The notes under the pieces: generated by a model
What the model was told of the DNA's origin: nothing
Seen by the model: only the letters and a program-made list of their open reading frames with translations
Databases searched by the model: none
NCBI RefSeq assembly: GCF_009687865.1
Contig: NZ_BLAE01000034.1
Span: forward strand, 1-64,000
Source of the DNA: Acrocarpospora macrocephala
GTDB taxonomy: Bacteria > Actinomycetota > Actinomycetes > Streptosporangiales > Streptosporangiaceae
DNA: 64,000 bases
Direction: 5' to 3'
Part shown: positions 1-8,569 of the stretch, piece by piece
Layout of the letters: each line of letters starts with the position of its first letter
How positions within the stretch are numbered: position 1 is the stretch's first letter
Made by a program: the position numbers and the translations under genes

Positions 1-405
1 GGTCTTGGGTGTGACCCCGGCCGGGACCTCCTCCTCCAGGTCGTAGGCCTCCCACGGGGCCAGAACCGACCCGGCCCAATCGCAGGCGTGCAGATACCAG
101 CAGACCAGACGCACCAGCGCCTCATCCGCCCGCGTAGCGGATCGCTGGGCCCGCACGTACGCGTGGGCACGCAACGGCTCATCGATCTGGTACCGGCCGG
201 GCACCACCCGCGTGACCAGACCCACCCCATCGAACGCCTCCAACAGGCCCAAGACCGGCCCCACCCGCCTGCCATCCAGCGCGGCAGCCGACTCCACCGA
301 GAAATCAGCCCCGGGATGCAACCCCAGCAGCCCGAACAGCCGCGCGGCATCATCAGGCAGCGCTACGAACCCTTCCTCTCGTTCAGAGCGCGTCTGGACG
401 TCCAT
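1..405 (-). CDS. Winged-helix/TPR-type regulator fragment, 3' end outside window
   Basis: This reading frame starts at ATG 405 behind a GGGAG-type ribosome site and stays open to the window edge (135 codons). The start reads MDVQTRSEREEGFVALPDDA and is followed by ARLFGLLGLHPGADFSVE. That stretch resembles the winged-helix segment that follows the NB-ARC ATPase in actinobacterial STAND/TPR regulators. The next part (YQIDEPLRAHAYVRA) resembles the linker before the TPR array. No ATPase domain precedes it here, so it is either a short NB-ARC-less relative or the remains of a larger gene. Function is inferred from resemblance only. Confidence 0.5.
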   Translation of the reverse strand, partial: MDVQTRSEREEGFVALPDDAARLFGLLGLHPGADFSVESAAALDGRRVGPVLGLLEAFDGVGLVTRVVPGRYQIDEPLRAHAYVRAQRSATRADEALVRLVCWYLHACDWAGSVLAPWEAYDLEEEVPAGVTPKT

Positions 406-651
406 TGATCTCCCTACCCCTCGGTGTGACTGATCCGGAGGAAACTGCCAGGAACGTGCATGACAAGGAGAGGCCGCAGCGGCAGCCAGGAAAGGAGCGA
501 AAGGAACACCTTCTCGTGCCGCCGCGCCGGGAATCCTCCGCTTCCACGACCACGAGGGATTGATCGGGAACAAACACCTGCGGCGCGTCGTCGTGCGGGG
601 GGCATGCCACGACACTAAGGATCGGGCAGTCTCAGCCTCAACGATATTTCT

Positions 652-1500
652 CTAGATTTCTTCTTGATCGACAAGAGCTTGTTCGATCAACGCCCGAGCA
701 GCCGCGCCATGCACTGCCAGTGCGAGCAGGCGATCAAAAGCCTTCTCGTACACCGCTACTTCGTGCTGTTGCCTCAGCGTTAACTCGGCCGTGTACGTGG
801 CGACCGTAACCGAGTCGCTGTCGTAGATTGTGAAGGCGTTGTTCCTCGGTACCGTGTACGGCGCTGTCATCGGAACGACGCCGAGGCTGATGCGCTGCGA
901 GCGAGCCATTTGTATGAGATGCCGCAACTGCTCGGCCATGGTCGTCGCGCCACCCACGTTCGTGAACAGGGCACTCTGACCCAGTAGGAAGAGGAAACGC
1001 CGCCGTTTATGGCCGAGTGCTTCCTGAGCGTCCAGGCGGGCCTGGACACCTTCCTCCAAATCGTTAGGGATGCCGTGGAAGTCGATGACCGTTGATAGGA
1101 TTCCACGAGCATACGCGGCCGTTTGGAGCAGGCCCGGAACTACAACTGGCTCCCATGCCCGGATAAGGCTGGCTCTCTCGTACGCTGCGAGGTTGGCCTG
1201 CTGGCGGCGCTTCGTCCCCGTCTGTAGTGATCGACGCCAGTCCATGTATTGAGCGTTAAGAAAGCGCACGGCGGCGATCAGATCCGCAATTTCACTTGGG
1301 ACTCGGCAGGCCAGGCACCAATCGCGGACATCGGCTTCAGTCGGTGCCTGTCTGCCCAGCTCTAGCTTCGACACCTTCGACGAGGGCCATTCGCAAGCAG
1401 CCGCAAGTTCGCGGCCCGTCAGTCCCGCGTCGCGTCTGAGATCGCGCAGGCGGACGCCGAGCGCCTCAACGGCCTGCTGCCCGAGAAGATGCCGACTCAC
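652..1500 (-). CDS. XRE-family regulator with DUF5753 domain
   Basis: About 282 residues. The N-terminal helix-turn-helix (LRDLRRDAGLTGRELAAA, then SSKVSKLELGRQAPTEADV) is of XRE type. The remainder matches the DUF5753 ligand/partner domain, with YERASLIRAWEPVVVPGLLQ as its entry signature. I chose GTG 1500 because it overlaps the stop of the upstream gene (GTGA, 1497-1500), which implies translational coupling; an in-frame ATG at 1563 lies deep inside the neighbour and is less likely. Families of this type work in actinomycete WhiJ/Scr1-like modules in which an XRE protein is controlled by a small partner protein. What it regulates here cannot be read from the sequence. Confidence 0.85.
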   Translation of the reverse strand: MSRHLLGQQAVEALGVRLRDLRRDAGLTGRELAAACEWPSSKVSKLELGRQAPTEADVRDWCLACRVPSEIADLIAAVRFLNAQYMDWRRSLQTGTKRRQQANLAAYERASLIRAWEPVVVPGLLQTAAYARGILSTVIDFHGIPNDLEEGVQARLDAQEALGHKRRRFLFLLGQSALFTNVGGATTMAEQLRHLIQMARSQRISLGVVPMTAPYTVPRNNAFTIYDSDSVTVATYTAELTLRQQHEVAVYEKAFDRLLALAVHGAAARALIEQALVDQEEI

Positions 1501-2024
1501 GAAACGAGCTTGGATGCAAATTCTGCGAGGGGCAGGGCTCGCTTCCAGGCGAGGTCTTGCCATGAGCGGTGCCGGGCGATGATCTCAGGATCTGTGACGA
1601 GTTCGGCGCCGGTGAAGGTGTCGTCGCTGTCTTTGAAATGTAGCCAGACCAGGCGAGAGTCGTCCAGCAGCCATGCATCATACGGCCGCAGCCCGAGACT
1701 CTTGGCCAGGTCTCGGCGCAGGTAGCGAATGTCCTCGCCCGCCTCAACGCTAAGTCGGCCGACCTCGATGCTGTACCGCGTGTAGTCCGACGCCGGCACG
1801 GATACGATGCGGACGCGCTGCCATGCCTTCCCCGCCGCAGTGTCCTGGCTGACCTTCTGCATCCATGACTGATGCCAGGCATAGTCGTCTGACTCGCCAG
1901 CCAGCCACTTCCGGTATGGCTCCGCACCCACGGTGCTGTTGTAACGGTCACGCAGTTCGAACCTGAAGGCGCTGACGGAGAAGCTGGCGAGCAGATCACC
2001 AAGCTCAGCCTCGGTCAGGAGCAT
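1497..2024 (-). CDS. DUF6879 family protein
   Basis: 175 residues. The pattern FRFELRDRY..., GKAWQRVRIVSVPASDYTRY, AGEDIRYLRRDLA and AWLLDDSRLVWLHF is characteristic of DUF6879, a soluble family nearly always found beside DUF5753-type XRE regulators in actinomycetes. It is the middle gene of a minus-strand trio: it starts 3 nt after the 65-residue gene upstream and overlaps the XRE gene downstream by 4 nt. It probably acts as the partner or effector of the XRE regulator; the biochemical role of the family is unknown to me. Confidence 0.8.
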   Translation of the reverse strand: MLLTEAELGDLLASFSVSAFRFELRDRYNSTVGAEPYRKWLAGESDDYAWHQSWMQKVSQDTAAGKAWQRVRIVSVPASDYTRYSIEVGRLSVEAGEDIRYLRRDLAKSLGLRPYDAWLLDDSRLVWLHFKDSDDTFTGAELVTDPEIIARHRSWQDLAWKRALPLAEFASKLVS

Positions 2025-2027
2025 TGA

Positions 2028-2225
2028 TCATCCTCGTGGGAAGAACGACAGGAGGTCCCTCGGGATCTCGACAAGAACTTCATCGGGAGCCAGATTAACC
2101 GCTTCGCCCAAGGCGGTGGGATCAGTCACGATCTTTCCCTGGACGGCGATCGTGCCTCGGTCGGTCTCGTAGACCGCGGGACATGTGCCCTGCTCGCTAT
2201 TACTTCCCAGGAACCGAAGGCGCAT
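2028..2225 (-). CDS. Small protein of DUF6879/XRE module
   Basis: 65 residues, starting MRLRFLGSNSEQGTC and ending LVEIPRDLLSFFPRG. ATG 2225 is preceded by AAGGAG at good spacing; a longer in-frame extension to 2909 would run antisense through another gene and is rejected. Small proteins with this pattern (xxYETDRGTIAVQG, then VTDP) usually head DUF6879/DUF5753 modules in actinomycetes and may be the switch component. It is first in a three-gene coupled operon. Function unknown. Confidence 0.75.
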   Translation of the reverse strand: MRLRFLGSNSEQGTCPAVYETDRGTIAVQGKIVTDPTALGEAVNLAPDEVLVEIPRDLLSFFPRG

Positions 2226-2453
2226 GTTGTGCTCCTTGATCAAGTTTCTTGAAGTTTCGCGATTCGGGCTCATCGTCTGCCGTGAGCGGTGTTGTGTCAA
2301 GGAGGTTCTCTGCGAAGTGCTGGAGCCGACATTTCTGTGGGTTTTGATCATGGCTCGTAAATTTGTGCCGCAGGTCAGGGCCATGGCGAAGGGCTGCTGC
2401 AATAGTTCGAATGGTGGCAAAGAAGCGTCAGGGTGGATGCTTACGATGGCTGC

Positions 2454-2981
2454 ATGACGGACATCCTTGCGCAGATCAGGGCGACGCCCTGGCTCGCTGA
2501 ACTGCTGGCACGTTTCGAATTTGACCTGACCCGCGACGATCCGGTCGAGCAGGTGCACCTGGCCAGTGGTGAAGCGCTGACGCCGATCGCGGGGGACGGT
2601 GCTGGTGGGACCTTTCTGCTGACGCTCTCGGGAGCGGTTGTGTACGCGGGTTCGGAGGGGGAGGGTGGCCTGATCGCGTTTGATTTGCGTGATGCCTTGG
2701 CGTTGGTGGTCGGGTTGCCGAGCTTGCACGACGCGCTTGCGCGGCCCTTGGGCGATGAGTTGCGCGGGTGGCTTGCGAAGATCGATGAGGGTACCCGTCG
2801 GGATGACGCCTTTCGCGGGCCCGACTGGCTGGGTTTGGACGAGGCGCGGGCTCGTCTGCGGGAGGCGCTGGGCCTGCCGTTGGCAGACGGCCTGCTCGCT
2901 GGGCTGCATGCGGCGGCGGCCGATGACGCCTACCGGCCAATCAGCGAGGATGGACCATACGAGCCAATGTTGCGATCTTGA
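2454..2981 (+). CDS. Conserved hypothetical protein
   Basis: About 175 residues from ATG 2454 (MTDILAQIRATPWLAELLAR); an in-frame alternative start lies at 2433, and neither has a strong ribosome site. No signal peptide or membrane segment is visible. The text resembles an uncharacterised actinobacterial family with an N-terminal LAQIRATPW...DPVEQVHLASGE block and a later GLIAFDLRDALALVVGLPS block, reminiscent of SMI1/KNR4-like immunity proteins, although I cannot establish that. It is transcribed away from the DUF6879 operon. Confidence 0.6.
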   Translation: MTDILAQIRATPWLAELLARFEFDLTRDDPVEQVHLASGEALTPIAGDGAGGTFLLTLSGAVVYAGSEGEGGLIAFDLRDALALVVGLPSLHDALARPLGDELRGWLAKIDEGTRRDDAFRGPDWLGLDEARARLREALGLPLADGLLAGLHAAAADDAYRPISEDGPYEPMLRS

Positions 2982-3016
2982 AAGGTCCTTCCAGACGATC
3001 GCCCTCGACCCCGGAG

Positions 3017-3047
3017 TTCGCGACCAACCAGTGGGTGTGGTCGCGAA
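3017..3047. terminator. Hairpin between convergent genes
   Basis: Perfect 10-bp inverted repeat TTCGCGACCA / TGGTCGCGAA with an 11-nt loop, placed between the convergent stops at 2981 and 3078. No T-run follows, as is common in high-GC actinomycetes. Confidence 0.6.
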
Positions 3048-3077
3048 ACTGGCCCGCCCTCCGTCACGGCGGCTTCT

Positions 3078-3461
3078 CTAGTGCGGGCCGATGGTGATGG
3101 ATCCGAACACGTCTCCTGCTTGGATGACGGTTCCCTGGATTCTGGCGTCGCCGCTGATGGTGTTGGCGATGTCGTGACTTTGTCCGATGGTCTCGGCGGT
3201 CTGGGCTGCCCATGTGGTGAGCGCCTCGCCGAAGTCCGCGTCGGTGCGAGCCCATTCGACCAGGAGCCCGGAGATGTCCGGCGCGGTTTCCGAACTAGCG
3301 CTCTCCGGACTGGCGGCCTCCACTGCGGCCAGTTCGCGGGAGTGGTCGCCGTACCTGCGGCGCACGAGCGAGGCGAGCGAGGTCCACGCGTTCTTGCCGA
3401 CCTCGCCCGCGACGCCACCGGCCACCGCGGAGATGAGTGCGGCGATGAGGGTCGGGTCCAT
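3078..3461 (-). CDS. Small conserved protein with N-terminal hydrophobic helix
   Basis: 127 residues from ATG 3461 (MDPTLIAALISAVAGGVAGE), preceded by AGGGGG; a longer in-frame start at 3533 lacks support. The N-terminal glycine/alanine-rich helix (IAALISAVAGGVAGEVG) is followed by a charged helical part. The glycine-rich beta tail (QGTVIQAGDVFGSITIG) resembles the end of small actinobacterial proteins found with STAND/conflict systems. It lies 87 nt downstream of the M50 protease of the RiPP operon on the same strand, so it could be co-transcribed, but nothing links it functionally. Confidence 0.6.
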   Translation of the reverse strand: MDPTLIAALISAVAGGVAGEVGKNAWTSLASLVRRRYGDHSRELAAVEAASPESASSETAPDISGLLVEWARTDADFGEALTTWAAQTAETIGQSHDIANTISGDARIQGTVIQAGDVFGSITIGPH

Positions 3462-3548
3462 GGCGCTGCCCCCTAGGTCCGGCGTCCCTCGGCAATTACC
3501 GCCAGCGGTGCAGGGGTTTGTCAACCGATCCACGGAAATGGTGAGGTG

Positions 3549-4766
3549 CTATGACCGTTTCCTCCTGCGGGCGTACACGATCAAAGTGATGATCAAGGCT
3601 GCCTCGGCGGTAAGGATCGCCGCCGCCGGGACCGGCCCGAGCCAGCCGCTCAACCGGGTGAACCAGAGTGTGAAAATCGTCCCGATCAGGGCTGCGGCGA
3701 AGAGCGCGGAACCTACCCCGTACGCGACGTACGTCCACAGGTCTCGCCGCCTATACCCCTGCACCTCGGCCATATGGCGGCGCAGCAGATGCCCCCAGAA
3801 CTTGTACGTCTCCACGCGCAGGTCGGCCAGTCCCAGCGCGTGGGTGAGCATGTAGTAGCCGTCCAGCCGGAGGAACGGGATGAAGTTCACCAGCGAGGCG
3901 AGGGAGGTGAACAGCACCATCGAGCCGGCGAATGCCTTCATCGTGCTCCCGTCGGCGGTCACCAGCCACAGCCCGGCGAACAGCACCGAGAGGGTGAGGC
4001 TGGCGAACACCCCGGCGAACGCGGTGTAGACCCGGTGCCGGGGGGCCGCGAACAGCATCACGTCATCGGTCCGGCAGTACGGGGCCAGCAGCGGGAACCG
4101 CCACATCACCCCGATCTCCGGCACGCTGCCGCCGTACCGCTTGCAGGTCAGCCCGTGCGCGAACTCGTGCACGCCGTGGATCACCCAGGAGGTGGTGATC
4201 ACCAGCGCGAGGTACAGCGGCGCGCCCCGGTGCAGCCGCATCTGCCCCCAGATCTCGCTCCACTCGCTGATCACCAGCGCCCACACGCCGCAGGTGGCGA
4301 TCAGCACCGGCACCACGAACCTGGGCGAGAACAGCAGCCCGGCCCGGGGCGCGAGCAGCCCGAGCAGGCGATCCGGGTTCACCAGCGGGATGCGCTTCAG
4401 CAGCAGCGTGCTGCGGGACCGCTTGGTCTCCGCCGCCGCGGCCGCCCGCAGCCGCTCCAACTCGGCTAAGTCGGCATCCGCGCTCTCACCGAGCAGCCGG
4501 CGCCGGTGCAGCAGCCCGAAGATCTGCTCCCAGCTCTGCGGGCCGAGCCGCTTGCCGAAGGCCGCGACGTACTCCGCGTTGATGTCGTCGAGGCTGTGCT
4601 CGCCGTCCATCCGGGACAGCACGAAGTGCTCGCGCGGCCCCAGCTTGTAGTACCACCCGGTGGCGTGGTCCTTGACGTGGTAGACGGCGGTGTCCCCGGC
4701 CCGCAGCCCGGGCCCGAATACCACGTCCTCGCGGATCCGGGGCCGGGCCGACAAGTCGATGCTCAC
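3549..4766 (-). CDS. M50-type membrane zinc protease with PqqD-like N-terminal domain (RiPP cluster)
   Basis: 405 residues. Residues about 8-95 look like a PqqD-type winged-helix/RRE fold (VYHVKDHATGWYYKLGPREH, then DDINAEYVAAFGK). The membrane part carries the M50/site-2 protease zinc motif HEFAH at 200-204 and the partner motif NFIPFLRLDGYY, with LDG at 301-303. Several hydrophobic segments (about 150-170, 187-200, 247-272, 280-297 and two near the C-terminus) make it integral. GTG 4766 overlaps the stop of the LanB elimination gene (GTGA), so it is the last coupled gene of the biosynthetic train. No other protease or exporter is present, so leader removal or help with export is the likely role. 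The family is often annotated as putative peptide zinc metalloprotease. Confidence 0.85.
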   Translation of the reverse strand: MSIDLSARPRIREDVVFGPGLRAGDTAVYHVKDHATGWYYKLGPREHFVLSRMDGEHSLDDINAEYVAAFGKRLGPQSWEQIFGLLHRRRLLGESADADLAELERLRAAAAAETKRSRSTLLLKRIPLVNPDRLLGLLAPRAGLLFSPRFVVPVLIATCGVWALVISEWSEIWGQMRLHRGAPLYLALVITTSWVIHGVHEFAHGLTCKRYGGSVPEIGVMWRFPLLAPYCRTDDVMLFAAPRHRVYTAFAGVFASLTLSVLFAGLWLVTADGSTMKAFAGSMVLFTSLASLVNFIPFLRLDGYYMLTHALGLADLRVETYKFWGHLLRRHMAEVQGYRRRDLWTYVAYGVGSALFAAALIGTIFTLWFTRLSGWLGPVPAAAILTAEAALIITLIVYARRRKRS

Positions 4767-5785
4767 GCCGCGCTCCCGCCGGCCTCGAGCGCGTTCAGCG
4801 TCCGGGCGCCCAGGTAGGACAGGTAGACCTCATCCAGGATGCTGGCGCCGAGCCGGTTGTTGGTCATGTGCACGAACGAGCCCAGCAGGGCGCGCAGCGC
4901 CGCGTCGGGGTCCACGACCATACGGTCCGGCCCGCCGCCGAAGGGCAGCCCGTCCGCGGCCAGCTTCCGCACCCGGTCGCGCAGCTCCTGGCAGTGCGTG
5001 ATCCACTCGCGTTCGAACGGGGTAACCCCCATGCCGTCCGGGTCCCGCACGGCGGCGATGATCCGGCTGAGCCGGTCGGCCAGCACCGGCGCCATCCGGC
5101 CGTAACTGCTCTTGTAGCGCCGCTGCCAATCCTCCATCCCATCGACGTACTGGGACTCCCAGCGGCTCCGGTACCGCTCCAGGAAGAGGGCGACCTCGTC
5201 GGGCCGTTCCAGGAACACCAGGCACATGGCCATGGAGAGCTGGAACGACAGCCCCATCAGCACCGACCTGACGTGCACGTTCGCGGTGGCCAGCAGGTGC
5301 AGCACCGTGTCGCTGGACTTCTCGAAGTGCCACTCGGCCAGCTCGATGCCGTCCGGGCCGCCGTACCGGTGGTATTCGGGCTCGTAGTCGATGTAGTGGC
5401 GGGAGTTGTTGGGCCGGTGGGGCATCCCGTCGTTGCCGTAGGTGTCGTCCCAGCCCTCCTCGCCGTACTCCGCGACGTACATCCGCTGGTAGAAGTCGCC
5501 CATGTCCTCGCCGTCGAGTTCGTACAGCGCCGGGCGGCGGGCCAGGAAGGCGTCCACCTCGGGTTCCACCTCGGCGCGTACCGCCTCGGCGGGCACCCCG
5601 GGGGCCGGTCGCAGCCGCAGCCGCACGTGCGGGCCCTCCAGCCAGTACTTGATGAAGAAGTAGCGCTGGATCAGCTGCTTGTCCCGCAGCCGCTGGATGA
5701 GCGGCGCCACGCACTCCACCAGCATCGGGTCGGAGTTGCTGCTGTAGAAGATGTGCAGGGAGATCCACTTCGGGTCGCGGTTCAC
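4763..5785 (-). CDS. Thiopeptide-type LanB elimination-domain protein (SpaB_C family)
   Basis: 340 residues. The start ISLHIFYSSNSDPML, the FFIKYWLEGPHVRLRLRP block and the block YEPEYHRYGGPDGIELAE are hallmarks of the C-terminal half of class I lantibiotic dehydratases (TIGR03891/PF14028). VHMTNNRLG near the C-terminus matches the conserved HMxxNR segment of glutamate elimination. The enzyme should remove glutamate from glutamylated Ser/Thr to give dehydroalanine/dehydrobutyrine. Thiopeptide pyridine synthases (TclM/TbtD type) belong to the same superfamily, but the retained RYGG and HMxxNR motifs favour elimination. GTG 5785 overlaps the stop of the glutamylation gene (GTGA) behind GAGGAGG. 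Confidence 0.88.
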   Translation of the reverse strand: MNRDPKWISLHIFYSSNSDPMLVECVAPLIQRLRDKQLIQRYFFIKYWLEGPHVRLRLRPAPGVPAEAVRAEVEPEVDAFLARRPALYELDGEDMGDFYQRMYVAEYGEEGWDDTYGNDGMPHRPNNSRHYIDYEPEYHRYGGPDGIELAEWHFEKSSDTVLHLLATANVHVRSVLMGLSFQLSMAMCLVFLERPDEVALFLERYRSRWESQYVDGMEDWQRRYKSSYGRMAPVLADRLSRIIAAVRDPDGMGVTPFEREWITHCQELRDRVRKLAADGLPFGGGPDRMVVDPDAALRALLGSFVHMTNNRLGASILDEVYLSYLGARTLNALEAGGSAA

Positions 5786-8559
5786 CGGTTCCTCCTCACC
5801 CCGGCGAGCTCCATGGTGAGCTCGCTGACGTAGCGGGCGGCGCCGTCGCGGGCCACCAGCTGGTTCTCGTCGGGCAACATCTCGGTCATGATCAGGCGCT
5901 GGTCGGCCTGCCGGATCACCGAGTCCAGCAGGGACAGCGAGAAGTGGCTCTCGAAGTCGGTGTAGAGCGGCTTGTAGTCGCCGAACCGCCGCCTGGTCGC
6001 GGGCTGGCCCGCGTCCACATCGGCGTCCGCGGCGTCGCTGGTAGGCATCCCGCCGTACGGGTTGACGAACACCCGGGACGGCACGCCGTTGTCCCGCTGC
6101 CAGCGCCGCCAGGCCAGGAACCACTCGTGGTCGGGCTGGCGGGGCTCGCGCAGCGGCAGGTACGACGGGTGCATCTTCCACATCCGGCGCTGCACTACCA
6201 CGTTGCCGTAGCGGATCCGCGGATATCCGGCGATGGTCCGGTCCGGCACCGGCACCTGGGTGCCGATCCACAGGTCGAGCATCGCCATTCCGGTGTAGGA
6301 CAGGTTCAGCAGCACCTGCTGCACCTCCGGCAGCGCCATCGGCATCAGGAACCCGAGATACACCGGGATGACCTCGACCCCGAGCCGCTTCGAGCGCAGC
6401 ACCAGCCGGTCCTGCTCCCGGTCGTCGACCAGGAACAGGTCCTCCATCGGGATCTGCGCCTCCGGGTCGCGCCGGCTGCGGTCCCCCGGGCAGACCAGCT
6501 CGTACGGCAGCACCGCGGAATGCAGGTTGAGATTGCTCGCGGCGTAGCCGCCCTGCAGCTCGGCGAAGACGGCGCCCTTCGGCTGCAGTTCCAGCAGGGT
6601 ACGCCGCAGGGTGCTGTCCAGCGATCCGTCGGTGAACAGGTGGGTGAACCGGGAGAACAGCAGGGTGAGGCCGCTGTAGACCCGGTTCAGCACGGCCAGC
6701 GGGACCTCGCCGGGGCCCCGGTCGGCCAGTTGCAGGAAGAACGACCAGGGTTCCAGCAGGCTGGGCGTGGCGGGGGTCCGGGCGCCGGCCTCGCGGAGCA
6801 GGCCGGCCGGCAGCTCCAGCTCCTCCGCGCCGGGCGGCAGCGCCGCGTGCAGGTCGCTGACGCCCTCGGCCAGGTACCGCTTGGCGTCGTCGAGCGCGTC
6901 GATCTCCGGCATCCGGAGCGGGTTGCGCTGGCGGCGCAGCCGGTCGCTGCCCGCGGGTCCGCGCCAGCGCATCAGCCCCTTGCTGTAGCTGTCGAAGAAG
7001 TCCCGCTGGAACTCGTGGGCGAAGGTGAGGAAGTCGTCGTGGCGGGCGCCGGTGCCGTACCGGGCGCGGAAGAAGCCCTTGGTGACCAGCCGGCGCGGCA
7101 GCATCATGTTGAACAGCGGGAACACCTGGGCCAGGTCCTCCAGGTCCGGCTGCAGCCGGTCGCGCCAGACGTCCCGGTCGGCGACGGCCTGCCCGCGGTC
7201 CAGGGTGGCGTCCTCGTACACCAGAGTGCGCGGCACCTGCGGCGGTGCCGGCGCGATCCGCTGCTGCGCGTCCTGCAGCCCGTCGCGGATCTCGTCCAGC
7301 GCCGCCCGCCGTCCGGCCAGGCCCCGGCTCGGGTACGACCTGATGGTGGCGGCGACCCCGTCCAGCCGTTCGGCCAGCTCGCTCGCCCACGGCCGGTCCA
7401 GCGCGGCCATGCCGGCCCGGTAGCTGGCGAACGGGTCCGGGTCGTGGATGTCGATCTGCAGGTTGGGCACCACCAGCAGCCCGACCCTGATCAGGTGCCG
7501 CAGGAACCGCTCCACCTCGTCGCGCGGGCGTTCCGGACCGGTGGCGACGCGATCGGCGACCTCGCCGAGCCGGCGCGGCGGGCCGTCGCCGACCAGGTCC
7601 AGCACCTCGGCGAGGAGCTGCCCGCTGGGCAGGTAGAACAGCGACTCGCGCACGGTGTCCATCGCCATCGGCGCGTCCTCGTCGTCGTTCCGCCCGGCCA
7701 GCGCGCGCCGCCGCAGGTAGCGGATCCGCTCGCCGGACACCTCCCAGCCGGCGGTCGCCAGCACCGGCAGGTCCGCGGACATGGCCTGGTCGGCGAGGAG
7801 TAGCGTGGAGAGCTGCGACAGGATGCCGATGTTGAGCCGGACCTTGCTGCGCTGGTTCCCGCCGCCGAGGTCGAGCCGCAGCGCCTGGCCTGCCCCGGGC
7901 TCTATCCGGCCCAGGGTCACCGTGGTCAGGGTGCTGAACGGGCTGGTCTTGGCCGAGGCCCGATACAGGTACTCCAGCAGGGACCGCTCGATCCGGCGGG
8001 CCCGCTTGCCGAGCGGCCCGGGGGTGGCGTTGAGGTAGGTCGGCAGGTAGCGGTCGAGCGAAGGGGAGGAGAGCAGGATGCCGGCCCGCAGGGTCGGGTC
8101 CACCGCCAGCGCGCGGAGCACCTCGCGGCCTTCGGCGACCTCCGCTCCGGCCAGGGCGGCACCGGCCTCCTGCAAGGCGGCGTACCTGTTCCTGGCCGCG
8201 CACCAGGCGTCGATCTCCTGCCGGGTGGGCGGGTCCAGCGTGGCGGCGACCCGGTCCCGGGCCGTGGCGTCGGGGACACGCAGGTTGAACACGTCCCGCC
8301 GGATGTTGACCAGGTCGCGGCGGAGCGCCTGGTTCTCCCGGTGGCGGGCGACGGCGTGCCCGAGCGTGTCGGAGATGCGCTCGGCCCGCAGCCGCAGGTC
8401 CCGCTCGGCGTCCAGGATCTCCTCGGCCCACGCGCAGGCCCGCGGCGACCGGAGCGAGACGGCCGCGTCGAACGGCAGTCCCCCGACGCGGAGCAGGAAG
8501 GCCGGCGGCTGGTGCCAGTCGACGACGGGCTCGGTACGTTTCGACTCGGTGATCGTCAT
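5782..8559 (-). CDS. Split LanB dehydratase, tRNA-Glu-dependent glutamylation subunit
   Basis: 925 residues, ATG 8559, 10 nt after the SagB stop. It begins PAFLLRVGGLPFDAAVSL and has LLEYLYRASAKTSPFSTLTT around residue 200, the conserved core of Lant_dehydr_N (PF04738). The protein ends at the glutamylation domain; the elimination half is the separate, overlapping downstream gene. Such splitting is the rule in thiopeptide and goadsporin clusters (TbtB, GodF) and contrasts with full-length lanthipeptide LanB. It should glutamylate Ser/Thr side chains of the precursor cores using glutamyl-tRNA. No LanC cyclase is present, so lanthionine formation is not expected. Confidence 0.9.
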   Translation of the reverse strand: MTITESKRTEPVVDWHQPPAFLLRVGGLPFDAAVSLRSPRACAWAEEILDAERDLRLRAERISDTLGHAVARHRENQALRRDLVNIRRDVFNLRVPDATARDRVAATLDPPTRQEIDAWCAARNRYAALQEAGAALAGAEVAEGREVLRALAVDPTLRAGILLSSPSLDRYLPTYLNATPGPLGKRARRIERSLLEYLYRASAKTSPFSTLTTVTLGRIEPGAGQALRLDLGGGNQRSKVRLNIGILSQLSTLLLADQAMSADLPVLATAGWEVSGERIRYLRRRALAGRNDDEDAPMAMDTVRESLFYLPSGQLLAEVLDLVGDGPPRRLGEVADRVATGPERPRDEVERFLRHLIRVGLLVVPNLQIDIHDPDPFASYRAGMAALDRPWASELAERLDGVAATIRSYPSRGLAGRRAALDEIRDGLQDAQQRIAPAPPQVPRTLVYEDATLDRGQAVADRDVWRDRLQPDLEDLAQVFPLFNMMLPRRLVTKGFFRARYGTGARHDDFLTFAHEFQRDFFDSYSKGLMRWRGPAGSDRLRRQRNPLRMPEIDALDDAKRYLAEGVSDLHAALPPGAEELELPAGLLREAGARTPATPSLLEPWSFFLQLADRGPGEVPLAVLNRVYSGLTLLFSRFTHLFTDGSLDSTLRRTLLELQPKGAVFAELQGGYAASNLNLHSAVLPYELVCPGDRSRRDPEAQIPMEDLFLVDDREQDRLVLRSKRLGVEVIPVYLGFLMPMALPEVQQVLLNLSYTGMAMLDLWIGTQVPVPDRTIAGYPRIRYGNVVVQRRMWKMHPSYLPLREPRQPDHEWFLAWRRWQRDNGVPSRVFVNPYGGMPTSDAADADVDAGQPATRRRFGDYKPLYTDFESHFSLSLLDSVIRQADQRLIMTEMLPDENQLVARDGAARYVSELTMELAGVRRNR

Positions 8560-8569
8560 GCGTCCGCTC

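Noticed and set aside
2433-2453. Earlier start for the hypothetical gene at 2454
   Set aside because: In frame but without a better ribosome site; the MTDILAQIR start fits the family better.
4763-5785. Reading the SpaB_C protein as a thiopeptide pyridine synthase
   Set aside because: It keeps RYGG and HMxxNR elimination motifs and is coupled to the glutamylation gene; a second copy would be needed for a full thiopeptide set.
4763-8431. A single 1222-codon minus-strand frame across both LanB halves
   Set aside because: Only the last 340 codons are the elimination protein; the rest is the wrong frame of the glutamylation gene, which ends with GTGA overlap.
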